Shown here one piece after another: positions 1 to 7,460 of a stretch of DNA of 25,324 bases (positions are counted from its first letter, which is position 1; each line of letters opens with the position of its first letter). A program made the translations under genes and the position numbers. Source of the DNA: Methanoculleus marisnigri (GTDB lineage Archaea > Halobacteriota > Methanomicrobia > Methanomicrobiales > Methanoculleaceae); the NCBI GenBank assembly GCA_002503885.1, contig DASQ01000109.1, forward strand, positions 1 through 25,324, read 5' to 3'. The notes beneath the pieces are model-generated. The model had not been told where the DNA came from and searched no databases. It saw only the letters and a list, made by a program, of their open reading frames with translations.

Positions 1-620
1 CTGCTGCCACCGACCAATGTCGGCGGGGATCGAGGCTGGAGGTTGGTGGGTGAGCTCAGAGACAACGTGTTACTTCAACGAACAGCAGTCATAAGTGCGG
101 CGGGGTGAAGCCGGTTTTCGAAATTAACCTGACGCCGATGAGACAAGACCAAACCCCCCAGCCCCATCTACCAGTACCTTTATCCCAATATTGCCCGTGC
201 TCATGGTGATGAACCCTAATAGCGCACCAAAAATGAACGAACTAATAATTGCTGCCCACGTAATAGGCTCCATGGTGAACAGTTGACCATTCGGGACTTA
301 ATTTTTGAGATCTACCTCATTTGAAGCTGTGCGTCAGTCTCAGAATTTAGTGCCTCCTGGTAATTTTGCCGGGCGATTTAATTCATATAGTGACTTACCT
401 AAATTATAAGCCTAGGGCAACTTACACAACGCAAATCGGCCAAATTAACCCTCTTTCGTAATCTTCATCAGTGGCAGCACCCTACCGCACGCTATTCCTT
501 TGTCCCTTTACGCAATTATTTGGTGACCTAAGAGATGGAATATGAAATGTGACAGTTCTTTCTCTTCTTGTCAGTGCACAACTCGTTCTTGTGATTCTTG
601 TGAATGATATAATTATGGTT
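1..620. other. AT-richer left flank, no recognisable gene
   Basis: This stretch is visibly richer in A and T than the purine and formate genes that follow. The first 120 bases show no coding signal I can support. The only candidates are a 49-codon minus-strand reading frame that could be a small membrane protein (listed separately) and a 21-codon plus-strand Cys-rich frame at 542-607. The rest, about 300-540, has stops in all frames at short spacing and no clear structure. Together with the composition of the next gene, it suggests an accessory or acquired segment next to purL. Confidence 0.5.
124..273 (-). CDS. Possible small single-pass membrane protein (49 aa)
   Basis: A minus-strand frame opens with ATG at 273-271 and closes with TAA at 126-124. 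Residues about 5-25 form one continuous hydrophobic stretch (beginning MEPITWAAIISSFIFGALLG), enough for one transmembrane helix. A short glycine-rich tail follows (GAGGFG near residue 40). No strong Shine-Dalgarno lies upstream. I do not recognise a family. The hydrophobic, well-formed helix is better than expected from chance AT-rich DNA, but at this length a random frame cannot be excluded. It lies in the same AT-rich block and on the same strand as the zinc-repeat gene upstream. Confidence 0.25.
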   Translation of the reverse strand: MEPITWAAIISSFIFGALLGFITMSTGNIGIKVLVDGAGGFGLVSSASG

Positions 621-1364
621 CTATTTTGACGAGGGGTGTCTTGCACTGCCATTTCCTGTTGATATCACTTTTCCTGTCTTCGCTGATCCGATAGAGGCTC
701 GAAAGAGTACTGTGAAACAGTGGCCGCAAACCCTCTTCCCGTCGATCGATCTCAAACTGGCAGAGTACTCTCCACATCTGTCACATTGATGCTTTCCAAC
801 GTGCACTGCGTAATCTGAAAAACATCTAAAACAATAGTATGCTTCGCAAACTTCACAAAACACCAATGTTTCATAGAACTCCCCGCATCCATTGCACTGG
901 TGCTTCGAGCCATGGAGATCATATCGCGTTTGACATATTGTACAACAGCGAGCATTACATACGGGGCAAAACGAAGTTTGCTGATGGTATGTTTGGCAGA
1001 TGTCGCACAGATGATCAGTATTGTGGAGATCGTATTTGTCCATGCAGTTCTTGCAGTAAGAACCACCGCATGTTTCACATTGCTCAAGTCTTGGATAGTG
1101 TCCTTTGCAGATCGGGCATTGCTGAGGGGTCGCTCCAGAAATGCCCATTGGTTGGAAATCCGCATGGTTCAGAGTGCTTTCATACGTGTTCGGGTTAAAT
1201 TGAGCAGTATCTTGAGTCCGATCTTGGATGCGGCTTCTCTCCGTGTATCGTACCTCTGGGGAAGGATCGGAAGGGGGTGTCCCCCTCGCGGTAGGGTCGT
1301 TTTGGGATAACCCCCTGCAGAAAATGCGGTGATAAACTAATTTCAGGATATCTGACAGGACCAT
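621..1364 (-). CDS. Unrecognised protein with tandem ZZ-like Cys/His zinc-binding repeats
   Basis: From the ATG at 1364 the product is 247 residues; an in-frame TTG at 1382 would add six. Neither has a clear Shine-Dalgarno. Residues 1 to about 80 are polar and low-complexity, probably disordered. Then come three contiguous units of exactly 37 residues (about 83-119, 120-156, 157-193), each with the pattern C-x2-C-x9-C-x2-C-x4-C-x2-C-x6-H-x3-H. A shorter fourth unit (CDRC...CGHC, about 194-216) follows, then a polar tail. Six Cys and two His per unit would bind two zinc ions, and the spacing resembles eukaryotic ZZ-type cross-brace fingers. Such modules usually mediate protein or peptide binding; the function here is unknown. 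There is no signal peptide or membrane segment. Base composition is AT-richer than the neighbours, hinting at transfer. The reading frame is convincing because the repeats are conserved only in this frame. Confidence 0.85.
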   Translation of the reverse strand: MVLSDILKLVYHRIFCRGLSQNDPTARGTPPSDPSPEVRYTERSRIQDRTQDTAQFNPNTYESTLNHADFQPMGISGATPQQCPICKGHYPRLEQCETCGGSYCKNCMDKYDLHNTDHLCDICQTYHQQTSFCPVCNARCCTICQTRYDLHGSKHQCNGCGEFYETLVFCEVCEAYYCFRCFSDYAVHVGKHQCDRCGEYSASLRSIDGKRVCGHCFTVLFRASIGSAKTGKVISTGNGSARHPSSK

Positions 1365-1719
1365 TATTCTAATAGATCGCAAGGGGGGAGATATACTTTG
1401 TTAAAAGAGATTGTGGTCAACAATGAACGAACTACCAAAAATTCTGAGCGAAAACGTAGCGAATCGCATCATATGCAACACTCACTTACAATCTTCTGTA
1501 ATCTGGGTTGAGTATGTTCATCGTTCAGGTGCTTCAGGGCCACCAGAAAATTTAACCACTTCAGGTGTTCGATTCACTACAAATTAGTGCTCGGATCGCC
1601 CGTAGGCATCTCCCCCCCGGGGCGCCACAAGGCCCCGGCCGAACCGCCCTTCGACCCGGCCACCCCCCCACCCCCCTCCCGTCGGAGCTCTTTTCACCAG
1701 ATCCGACCCATATTTATAC
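1365..1719. other. Gap before purL: C-tract-rich leader with G-quadruplex potential
   Basis: The first part (to about 1590) is AT-rich like the preceding gene. It includes a 54-codon plus-strand frame (1423-1587) and a 37-codon TTG-started frame after GGGGGGAG, neither resembling a known protein. From about 1590 the sequence turns sharply GC-rich and carries cytosine runs of seven at 1612-1618, then C7-A-C6-T-C3 at 1663-1680. The complementary strand therefore fits the usual four-run G-quadruplex rule. The sharp composition switch looks like the boundary between an accessory block and the core chromosome. Confidence 0.5.
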
Positions 1720-1720
1720 A
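1709..1720 (+). promoter_or_regulatory. TATA-like element abutting the purL start codon
   Basis: The AT-rich string CATATTTATACA ends exactly at the purL ATG and contains a perfect archaeal TTTATA core. A TATA box normally lies about 25 bp before transcription start, so here it would start transcripts inside purL. It may be a chance AT-rich start region, or it may act on the minus strand, where it reads TGTATAAATATG and would start transcripts near 1685 through the G-rich tract toward the zinc-repeat gene. Direction is undecided. Confidence 0.25.
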
Positions 1721-4662
1721 TGGCCTCGTACGTCCACCGGATAGAGGTACAATACTCCCGCGATCCACGGCTACAGACGCGTACCGAGAGGTTCCGCTCG
1801 CTGGGCTTCCCCCTGCGCGAGCTGCATCTCGTCGATGTCTATACCATAGCGACCTCCAGGAGGGACTTTTCCCCTGACGAGCTCTCGCAGATCGGTGCGC
1901 AGCTCAGCAACCCCGTTGTCCAGCATTACTCCGTAGACCGGCCGACGGAAGCCACCTTTGATTATTCAATCGAGGTCGGGTTCCTGCCCGGGGTCACCGA
2001 CAACGCCGGGACGACGGCAAAGCAGACCCTCGAGGACTACTTCGGGTTCCGGTTCGGCGAGGGGGAGGCGGTCTTCTCATCGCAGCTCTACCTCGCGAGC
2101 GGCGACCTGACCCCCGAAGCCCTGCAGAGGCTTACAACGGCTCTTGCAAACCCGCTCGTCAACCGCGTCCACGTCAAGAGCCGCGAGGAGTATGGCGAGA
2201 GGGGAATGGACCCGATCGCGCCCTTTGTCAGCCTCCACGAGCTGCAGGCGGCCGGGGCCGTGGACCTCGATCTCTCCGACGCGGACCTCGCACGTATCGG
2301 GAAAGAGGGGATCGTCGACCCCGAGACAGAGGAGCGGAGGGGGCCGCTTGCCCTCGACCTCGCCCAGCTCCACGCGATACGGGACTACTTCCGGAGGCTC
2401 GGGCGGAGGCCGACGGACGTCGAGCTCGAGTCGCTCGCCCAGACCTGGAGCGAGCACTGCAAGCACACGATCTTTGCATCGGCCATGGATGACGACGTCC
2501 CGCGAGGGCTTTATAAGTCGTGCATCCAGGCCGCCACCAACACGATCCGCAAGGAGAAAGGAGATGACGACATCTGCGTCTCGGTCTTCACCGACAACTC
2601 CGGCGCCATCATCTTCGACGACGAGCATCTCGTGACCTGCAAGGTCGAGACGCACAACTCCCCCTCGGCACTCGACCCCTTCGGCGGGGCCCTCACCGGC
2701 ATCGTCGGGGTGAACCGCGACACGATCGGGTTCGGCCTCGGGGCCAAACCCTGCATCAACGTCTACGGCTACTGCGTCGGGGACCCCGAGACCGAACCGG
2801 CCCTCTTCCGCGGGAAGAACCGGGAAAACCCCATCCTCTCCCCCCAGAGGATCTTCGAAGGCGTGGTCCGCGGCGTGGGCGTCGGAGGCAACTGCTCCGG
2901 CATCCCGACACCGCAGGGGTGGTGCTACTTCCACGACCGCTACGTGGGTAAGCCCCTCGTCTTTGCGGGCACGGTCGGCGTGATGCCGCGCTTCCGTAAC
3001 GGAAAACCGCTCCACGAGAAGCAGGCCCTCCCGGGCGACCTCGTCGTCATGGTCGGCGGCAGGGTCGGCAAGGACGGGATCCACGGGGCCACCTTCTCCT
3101 CGGAGGCTCTCGACCCGGCCAGCCCGGTGACCGCGGTCCAGATCGGCGACCCGATCACGCAGAAGAAGTTCTCCGACGTCATCGTCAAGGAGGCCCGCGA
3201 CCTCGACCTCTACCGGAGCATCACCGACAACGGGGCGGGAGGGCTCTCCTGCTCCGTCGCGGAGATGGCGAAGGAGTCGGGCGGGTGCCACGTCCTCCTC
3301 GACCGCGTGCCGCTGAAGTATCCCGGCATGGCGCCGTGGGAGATCTGGATCTCCGAGTCGCAGGAGCGGATGACGCTTGCCGTCCCCGAGGAGAAGGCAG
3401 ACGCGTTCATGGACCTGATGAAGAAGAGGGAGGTCGAGGCTACCGTGATCGGGACGTTCACGGATACCGGCAGGTGCGTCGTGGAGTACAACGGCGCCAC
3501 GGTCATGGATATCGACCTCGATTTCCTCCACGACGGCTTACCGAAGAAGCATCTCGTGACGAAGCCCGTGGAGACGACCTATCCCGAGCCCGATTTCACG
3601 TGCCCTGAGAGGCTCGACGACCTCCTCCTTGCCATGCTCAGGAGGAAGAACATCTGCTCAAAAGAGTTCATCTCGACGCAGTACGACCATACCGTTCAGG
3701 GAGGGCATGTCCTCGGGCCCGTGCAGGGGAGCGGGCGGGTCCAGGCCCCGGCCACGCTCACAAAAGTCGTGCCCGGCTCGGTGAAGGGCGTGGGGCTCTC
3801 GCAGGGCCTCTTCCCGTCATACACGGAACTCGACCCCTACCGCATGGCGGTTGCCGCGATCGACACGGCGATCCGGGGCCTGGTTGCGATAGGCGTCCCG
3901 CTGGAGACGATCGCGCTCCTCGACAACTTCTGCTGGTGCTCCTCCGACGAGCCCGGGCGGCTCTGGCAGCTCAAGCGCGCTGCGTTCGGGTGCCGTGACG
4001 GTGCGGTTGCGTTTAGAACACCGTTCATATCAGGCAAAGACAGCATGTTCAACGACTTCTCCGGGTTCGACGCGGAATCGAACCCCGTGAAGGTATCCGC
4101 ACTCCCGACGCTCCTCATCTCCTCGATAGGCGTCCACCCCGATGTCGCCGCCGCGGTATCGATGGATGCGAAGTTCGACGGCGACCTCGTCTACGTCGTG
4201 GGGGAGACCGGAGAGGAGTTAGGTGGGTCGGAGTACAACGCGCTCCTCGGCATCCAGGGAGGTGCGGTCCCGTCCCTCGAAATCGAGACGGCAAAGGTGC
4301 GATATGGCAGGATGACCGATGCCATCGAGAAAAAACTCGTCGCCTCCGCCTTCCCGGTGACCCACGGAGGGCTCCTCGTCGCCCTTGCAAAGGTCGCGAT
4401 CGCCGGGGGAGTCGGGATGGAGATCGCCATACCCGATAAGGTGTCCCCGGACCGCTACCTCTTCTCGGAGTCGCTCGGACGGTTCGTCGTCACGATCGCC
4501 CCCTCCGACCGGGAGGCGTTCGAGGAGATCTTCGGCACCGACGCACACCTCCTCGGCCGCGTCGACGGCACGGTCTTCCGGGTATCGGCAGGAAAAACTC
4601 TCATCGAACAGCCGGTCACGGCGATGGAGGCTGCATATAAAGCGCCTTTTGGAGGGTACTGA
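1720..4662 (+). CDS. purL: Phosphoribosylformylglycinamidine synthase, large subunit with fused PurS-like domains
   Basis: The synthetase part of FGAM synthase converts FGAR, ATP and glutamine-derived ammonia to FGAM in purine biosynthesis. The 980-residue product is far longer than the roughly 720-residue small PurL. The extra N-terminus (about 1-165) is two PurS-like halves: residues about 5-75 and 85-160 both start with a strand around IEV and end in a matching helix-strand (QLSNPVVQHYSV versus ALANPLVNRVHV). The PurL core follows, with TWSEHCKHT near 242-250, KVETHNSPSALDPFGG near 308 and DNGAGGLSCSVAEMA near 505. ATG 1720 is chosen because the first PurS strand begins only a few residues later and no other start fits, although no Shine-Dalgarno is seen. 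purQ begins one base after the stop, so the two are co-transcribed. It is expected to act with PurQ in the cytoplasm without a separate PurS. Confidence 0.96.
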   Translation: MASYVHRIEVQYSRDPRLQTRTERFRSLGFPLRELHLVDVYTIATSRRDFSPDELSQIGAQLSNPVVQHYSVDRPTEATFDYSIEVGFLPGVTDNAGTTAKQTLEDYFGFRFGEGEAVFSSQLYLASGDLTPEALQRLTTALANPLVNRVHVKSREEYGERGMDPIAPFVSLHELQAAGAVDLDLSDADLARIGKEGIVDPETEERRGPLALDLAQLHAIRDYFRRLGRRPTDVELESLAQTWSEHCKHTIFASAMDDDVPRGLYKSCIQAATNTIRKEKGDDDICVSVFTDNSGAIIFDDEHLVTCKVETHNSPSALDPFGGALTGIVGVNRDTIGFGLGAKPCINVYGYCVGDPETEPALFRGKNRENPILSPQRIFEGVVRGVGVGGNCSGIPTPQGWCYFHDRYVGKPLVFAGTVGVMPRFRNGKPLHEKQALPGDLVVMVGGRVGKDGIHGATFSSEALDPASPVTAVQIGDPITQKKFSDVIVKEARDLDLYRSITDNGAGGLSCSVAEMAKESGGCHVLLDRVPLKYPGMAPWEIWISESQERMTLAVPEEKADAFMDLMKKREVEATVIGTFTDTGRCVVEYNGATVMDIDLDFLHDGLPKKHLVTKPVETTYPEPDFTCPERLDDLLLAMLRRKNICSKEFISTQYDHTVQGGHVLGPVQGSGRVQAPATLTKVVPGSVKGVGLSQGLFPSYTELDPYRMAVAAIDTAIRGLVAIGVPLETIALLDNFCWCSSDEPGRLWQLKRAAFGCRDGAVAFRTPFISGKDSMFNDFSGFDAESNPVKVSALPTLLISSIGVHPDVAAAVSMDAKFDGDLVYVVGETGEELGGSEYNALLGIQGGAVPSLEIETAKVRYGRMTDAIEKKLVASAFPVTHGGLLVALAKVAIAGGVGMEIAIPDKVSPDRYLFSESLGRFVVTIAPSDREAFEEIFGTDAHLLGRVDGTVFRVSAGKTLIEQPVTAMEAAYKAPFGGY

Positions 4663-4663
4663 A

Positions 4664-5476
4664 ATGGCTCGCGCAAACAGTGCCAGAGCCCTCATCATGA
4701 GCGGCTACGGGATCAACTCCGAGATGGAGACGCAGGAAGCCCTGCTGCGGGCCGGCATGGCGTCTGATATCGTCCACATCAACGACCTCATCGCGGGGGA
4801 GAGGGCCCTCTCCGACTACCGGCTGATGGTCTTTCCCGGTGGATTCTCCTACGGCGATGACACCGGCGCCGGCAACGCCTACGCGAACCGCGTCCGAAAC
4901 AACCTCTGGAGCGACGTAAAAGAGTTCCTCGCGGGAGATAACCTCGTCCTCGGGATCTGCAACGGGTTCCAGATCCTCGCCAATCTCGGCCTCGTCCCGG
5001 CGTTCGACCGGGACTATCCCCGCGACATCGCCCTGATGCCGAACAAGAAAGGTGTGCTGGAGTGCCGTTTCGTCACGCTGAAGCCTGCGGCAGACAACCT
5101 CTGGACGAGGGGTATTTCGCACCTCTACTGCCCGGTATCCCACGGCGAAGGGAATTTCTCCTGTTCGGAAGAGACCCTAAAGCACATCGAGCGCGAGAAT
5201 ATGGTTGCTTTCCGGTACTGCCGGGACGATCTCTCCCCCGCGGGAGGGGAGTATCCCTACAACCCCAACGGCTCGCTCGCGGATATCGCCGGGATAACCT
5301 CGGCGGACGGCAAGGTTCTCGGGCTGATGCCGCACCCCGAGCGGGCCATGGAGTTCGTGAACCTCTACGACTGGCCGACCCAGAAAGAGCGGCTGAAGCG
5401 CGAGGGAAAACCCTTGCCCCTCGAATCGATGAATATGCAACTCTTCCGGAATATCGTCGCGTACTTCGGGGAATAA
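4664..5476 (+). CDS. purQ: Phosphoribosylformylglycinamidine synthase, glutaminase subunit
   Basis: This class I glutamine amidotransferase releases ammonia from glutamine and channels it to PurL. The 270-residue product shows the nucleophile elbow GICNGFQ with Cys99, an oxyanion-loop region FPGGFSYGDD near 57-66, and the catalytic His-Glu pair in MPHPERAM near the C-terminus. The ATG lies one base after the purL stop and is preceded by GGAGGGT, a good ribosome binding site inside the end of purL, so translation is probably coupled. It is slightly longer than the compact 225-230 residue PurQ that works with separate PurS, consistent with the large PurL partner upstream. The transcript ends in two hairpins shared with a convergent gene. 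Confidence 0.95.
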   Translation: MARANSARALIMSGYGINSEMETQEALLRAGMASDIVHINDLIAGERALSDYRLMVFPGGFSYGDDTGAGNAYANRVRNNLWSDVKEFLAGDNLVLGICNGFQILANLGLVPAFDRDYPRDIALMPNKKGVLECRFVTLKPAADNLWTRGISHLYCPVSHGEGNFSCSEETLKHIERENMVAFRYCRDDLSPAGGEYPYNPNGSLADIAGITSADGKVLGLMPHPERAMEFVNLYDWPTQKERLKREGKPLPLESMNMQLFRNIVAYFGE

Positions 5477-5520
5477 CCCGACCGAAGTATTATAGAAGAG
5501 ATTACCCTTTTCGAGAGGGG

Positions 5521-5580
5521 GAGGCGTGCCGGGAACCGGCAGCCTCTAAAGAGTCGTGGGCTCCACTGCGGCGGGAGCCC
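5521..5580. terminator. Two hairpins between convergent genes
   Basis: Two inverted repeats sit in the 127-bp gap between purQ and the convergent hydrolase gene. The first, 5521-5546, pairs GAGGC-TGCCGG with CCGGCA-GCCTC around a GAA loop with one bulge. The second, 5558-5580, pairs GGGCTCC with GGAGCCC. Neither has a long T-run; CCTTTT lies just before the first. They could terminate or stabilise the 3' ends of both transcripts. Confidence 0.45.
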
Positions 5581-5603
5581 GTTTCCTCCGTCCCGGTCTC
5601 TCC

Positions 5604-6806
5604 TCACACCGAGAACAACTGCCCGAGTTCCACCTTCTGCCAGTCGCGGTCCACGACCTTCATCCAGAGGGTACGGGTCTCCGGGACAAAGACCACCTGG
5701 TGATCCGAGGAGTACGCCATACCTTCGAGCATGCTGTGCCGGAAGGTCGCACCCCCGTCCTGGATGAGCACATCGCGGATAGCAACCATCCGCTCCCCGT
5801 CGATCGATCCCCGGTTCTCTTCGGCGAGGCGGAGGAGGCTGGCATACCGCGTGGCCGAGTGCTCCGCCGGGGGCGCCGCAAGCCGCCACGACGGGTCCAC
5901 GAAGTGGTTCGCGGCCGCGATCACGCCCGGGCCCTCGCGGCGCTTGATATCGTAGACGGTCTCCTCGTAGGAGTAGGCCCGGTCCGGTCCGGCCGCGTTC
6001 ACGATCCATGCGCAGTCCGCGCGAGTGGTCATGATCCCGGCATCGAGCCCTTCCATGTCGGAGTAGTCGAGCATCAGACGGAAGAACTCCCCGACCAGGT
6101 CGGGCCTGCCGGCGATCTCAAGGGTACTGCCGGAGTCCGCCGCGTTATCGTCGGCGATGAAGAGCCCTGCGCTGTTCATCAGGGTCTCGGGGCGTGCCCC
6201 TGCCGGGCCGAAGGTCGCGACACCGTTGCTCCCGTCGGTCGGGTTGTAGACCGCGAGGGTGTAGTAGGGGTAGAAGACCGAGAAGACGTCAGGCAGGTCG
6301 CAGTTCCGGGAGAGGACCACCGAACCGTCCGGGGTGTAGTTGCCCCATACCGCCACAAAAGAGCACCCCGCCTTCGCACCGTAGGTCACCAGGTAGACGA
6401 TCGGTCCCTCGTAGAGGACATCGACCTCCTCTGCGGAAAGACCGGACGTCTCCGCGATGCCTGCCCGGATCTCCTTCATGCGCTTCGACTGAAGCGCCGT
6501 TGCCGTCCGGGCGAACTCGCCGACTTCTGCCCCGGTGTACCCCGATGCCGTGAAATGGGTGCGGAGCATCGCGTACTCGGCCTGAAGTTCGTCTTTCATC
6601 AGGGCGCCGTACTGCCGCCCCATCTCCCGGTAGGTGCCGGAGAGGACCACGACGTGATACGATCCTGCCTCGTAGCGCGTGCCGTTGCCGAACACGGCAA
6701 CCTGCGTGGGTCCGGTATCGGCAGCCCCCGCATTCTCCGAAGAGAGGACGACCGCCGTCGCGGGAACCACGAGCGCCAGTGCAATAAGGAGGTAGAGTAG
6801 TTTCAC
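5604..6806 (-). CDS. Secreted C45-family (acyltransferase/amidase-like) Ntn hydrolase
   Basis: The 400-residue product begins with a clear signal peptide: hydrophobic residues about 3-20, with likely cleavage near an Ala-rich site around residue 27. The mature part matches the acyl-CoA:6-aminopenicillanate acyltransferase / C45 peptidase family. It has GTYREMGRQYGALM near 57-70, the family's conserved N-terminal motif, and then GCSFVAVWGNYTPDGSVVLSRNCDL from about 147, where Cys148 would be the N-terminal nucleophile after self-cleavage. Family members cleave linear amide bonds or transfer acyl groups; the substrate here is unknown, but an extracytoplasmic amide or peptide is likely. The start is GTG at 6806, giving the signal peptide at once; there is no Shine-Dalgarno and a TATA-like box lies about 27 bp upstream, suggesting a leaderless transcript. 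It is convergent with purQ and stands alone. Confidence 0.82.
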   Translation of the reverse strand: MKLLYLLIALALVVPATAVVLSSENAGAADTGPTQVAVFGNGTRYEAGSYHVVVLSGTYREMGRQYGALMKDELQAEYAMLRTHFTASGYTGAEVGEFARTATALQSKRMKEIRAGIAETSGLSAEEVDVLYEGPIVYLVTYGAKAGCSFVAVWGNYTPDGSVVLSRNCDLPDVFSVFYPYYTLAVYNPTDGSNGVATFGPAGARPETLMNSAGLFIADDNAADSGSTLEIAGRPDLVGEFFRLMLDYSDMEGLDAGIMTTRADCAWIVNAAGPDRAYSYEETVYDIKRREGPGVIAAANHFVDPSWRLAAPPAEHSATRYASLLRLAEENRGSIDGERMVAIRDVLIQDGGATFRHSMLEGMAYSSDHQVVFVPETRTLWMKVVDRDWQKVELGQLFSV

Positions 6807-6828
6807 GAAGAAGCATCTTTGCCGGGAT

Positions 6829-6837
6829 GGATAAATC
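6829..6837 (-). promoter_or_regulatory. TATA-like box for the C45 hydrolase gene
   Basis: On the minus strand this reads GATTTATCC, centred about 27 bp before the GTG start. With no ribosome binding site between, this spacing fits a leaderless transcript. Confidence 0.35.
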
Positions 6838-6921
6838 TGCTGAAATAAGTCGTATGCGCCTGTTTTTCAAGTTGCGAGCAGTCCGACCGCTGTACCAACT
6901 CTCATATCCCGGCACAGCATA

Positions 6922-6935
6922 ACAACTATATTATC
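6922..6935 (+). promoter_or_regulatory. TATA-like box for the small divergent gene
   Basis: The sequence CAACTATATTATCC lies about 55 bp before the proposed ACG start, leaving room for a leader that includes the GGAGGAG ribosome binding site. Confidence 0.4.
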
Positions 6936-6985
6936 CTCCCGGGAGAATATCCCGGCCGGAACACCACTCAAACGGAGGAGTCACC

Positions 6986-7327
6986 ACGAAGATCAGGGTC
7001 GCCCGCTGTTTTGCAGAAGAGAGCGCCGATACACCGGCGGTCCTGGAGGTCGAGGTGGACCAGGGGGACGTCCCTTCCGCAGACGAAATCCTGACGTTTG
7101 CCTCCATTCACGGCGACTTCGTCTGTATCTCCGACCGCATCTTCCGCCGGTTCGAGATCATCCTCCCCCCGGAGAGCCGCCTCGAGGTCCTCAAAGACGC
7201 GCTTCTTGAGGTCGTGCACCTCGAGCGTGAAGGCTCCGGGGGCGGGGGGCTCCATCCCTACGAGGTCGAAGACTTCATCGATGCGCTCGAGCGGACGCGG
7301 CAGAAGTTACTGGGCGACGCCCCTTGA
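6986..7327 (+). CDS. Conserved-looking hypothetical protein, apparent ACG start
   Basis: I do not recognise this 113-residue protein. It is predicted soluble, with alternating strands in the first half (KIRVARCF, VLEVEVDQGDV, FVCISDRIFRRFEIILPP) and helices in the second (VLKDALLEVVHLE, PYEVEDFIDALERTRQKLL) around a GSGGGG linker. The start is unusual. A strong ribosome binding site GGAGGAG (6974-6980) is followed five bases later by ACG-AAG-ATC, exactly where ATG would be expected. The frame stays open back to a TAA at 6920 without any ATG, GTG or TTG. The next possible start, GTG at 7055, lacks a good site and would remove the first two strands. ACG initiation, a recent start mutation, or a sequencing difference are all possible. 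It is divergent from the hydrolase gene and precedes a methyltransferase gene. Confidence 0.65.
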   Translation, partial: TKIRVARCFAEESADTPAVLEVEVDQGDVPSADEILTFASIHGDFVCISDRIFRRFEIILPPESRLEVLKDALLEVVHLEREGSGGGGLHPYEVEDFIDALERTRQKLLGDAP

Positions 7328-7428
7328 TACCCCGCTCCGGCAGGGCCCGGCCTGACCGGAGGGTCGTCGCCGGCACCTCGGGCATGCCGTGCAGCACCGG
7401 TGCCGTCCACCCTCACCGTTCGTTCATC

Positions 7429-7433
7429 TTTTT
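7429..7433 (+). terminator. T-run after the small gene
   Basis: A run of five T after a C-rich stretch lies between the end of the small gene and the preferred GTG start of the methyltransferase. Short T-runs are typical archaeal transcription stops, but this is weak evidence alone. Confidence 0.25.
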
Positions 7434-7460
7434 GCCCGGGACCGCGAACCTGTAGATCGA

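Noticed and set aside
2077..3531. 484-codon minus-strand frame inside purL
   Set aside because: It lies opposite a certain purL core, is dominated by Asp, Glu, Arg, Val and Gly as expected from the complement of high-GC codons, and shows no domain.
5556..6800. 414-codon plus-strand frame opposite the hydrolase gene
   Set aside because: The minus-strand protein has a signal peptide and family motifs; the plus-strand frame is Arg- and Gly-rich with no motif.
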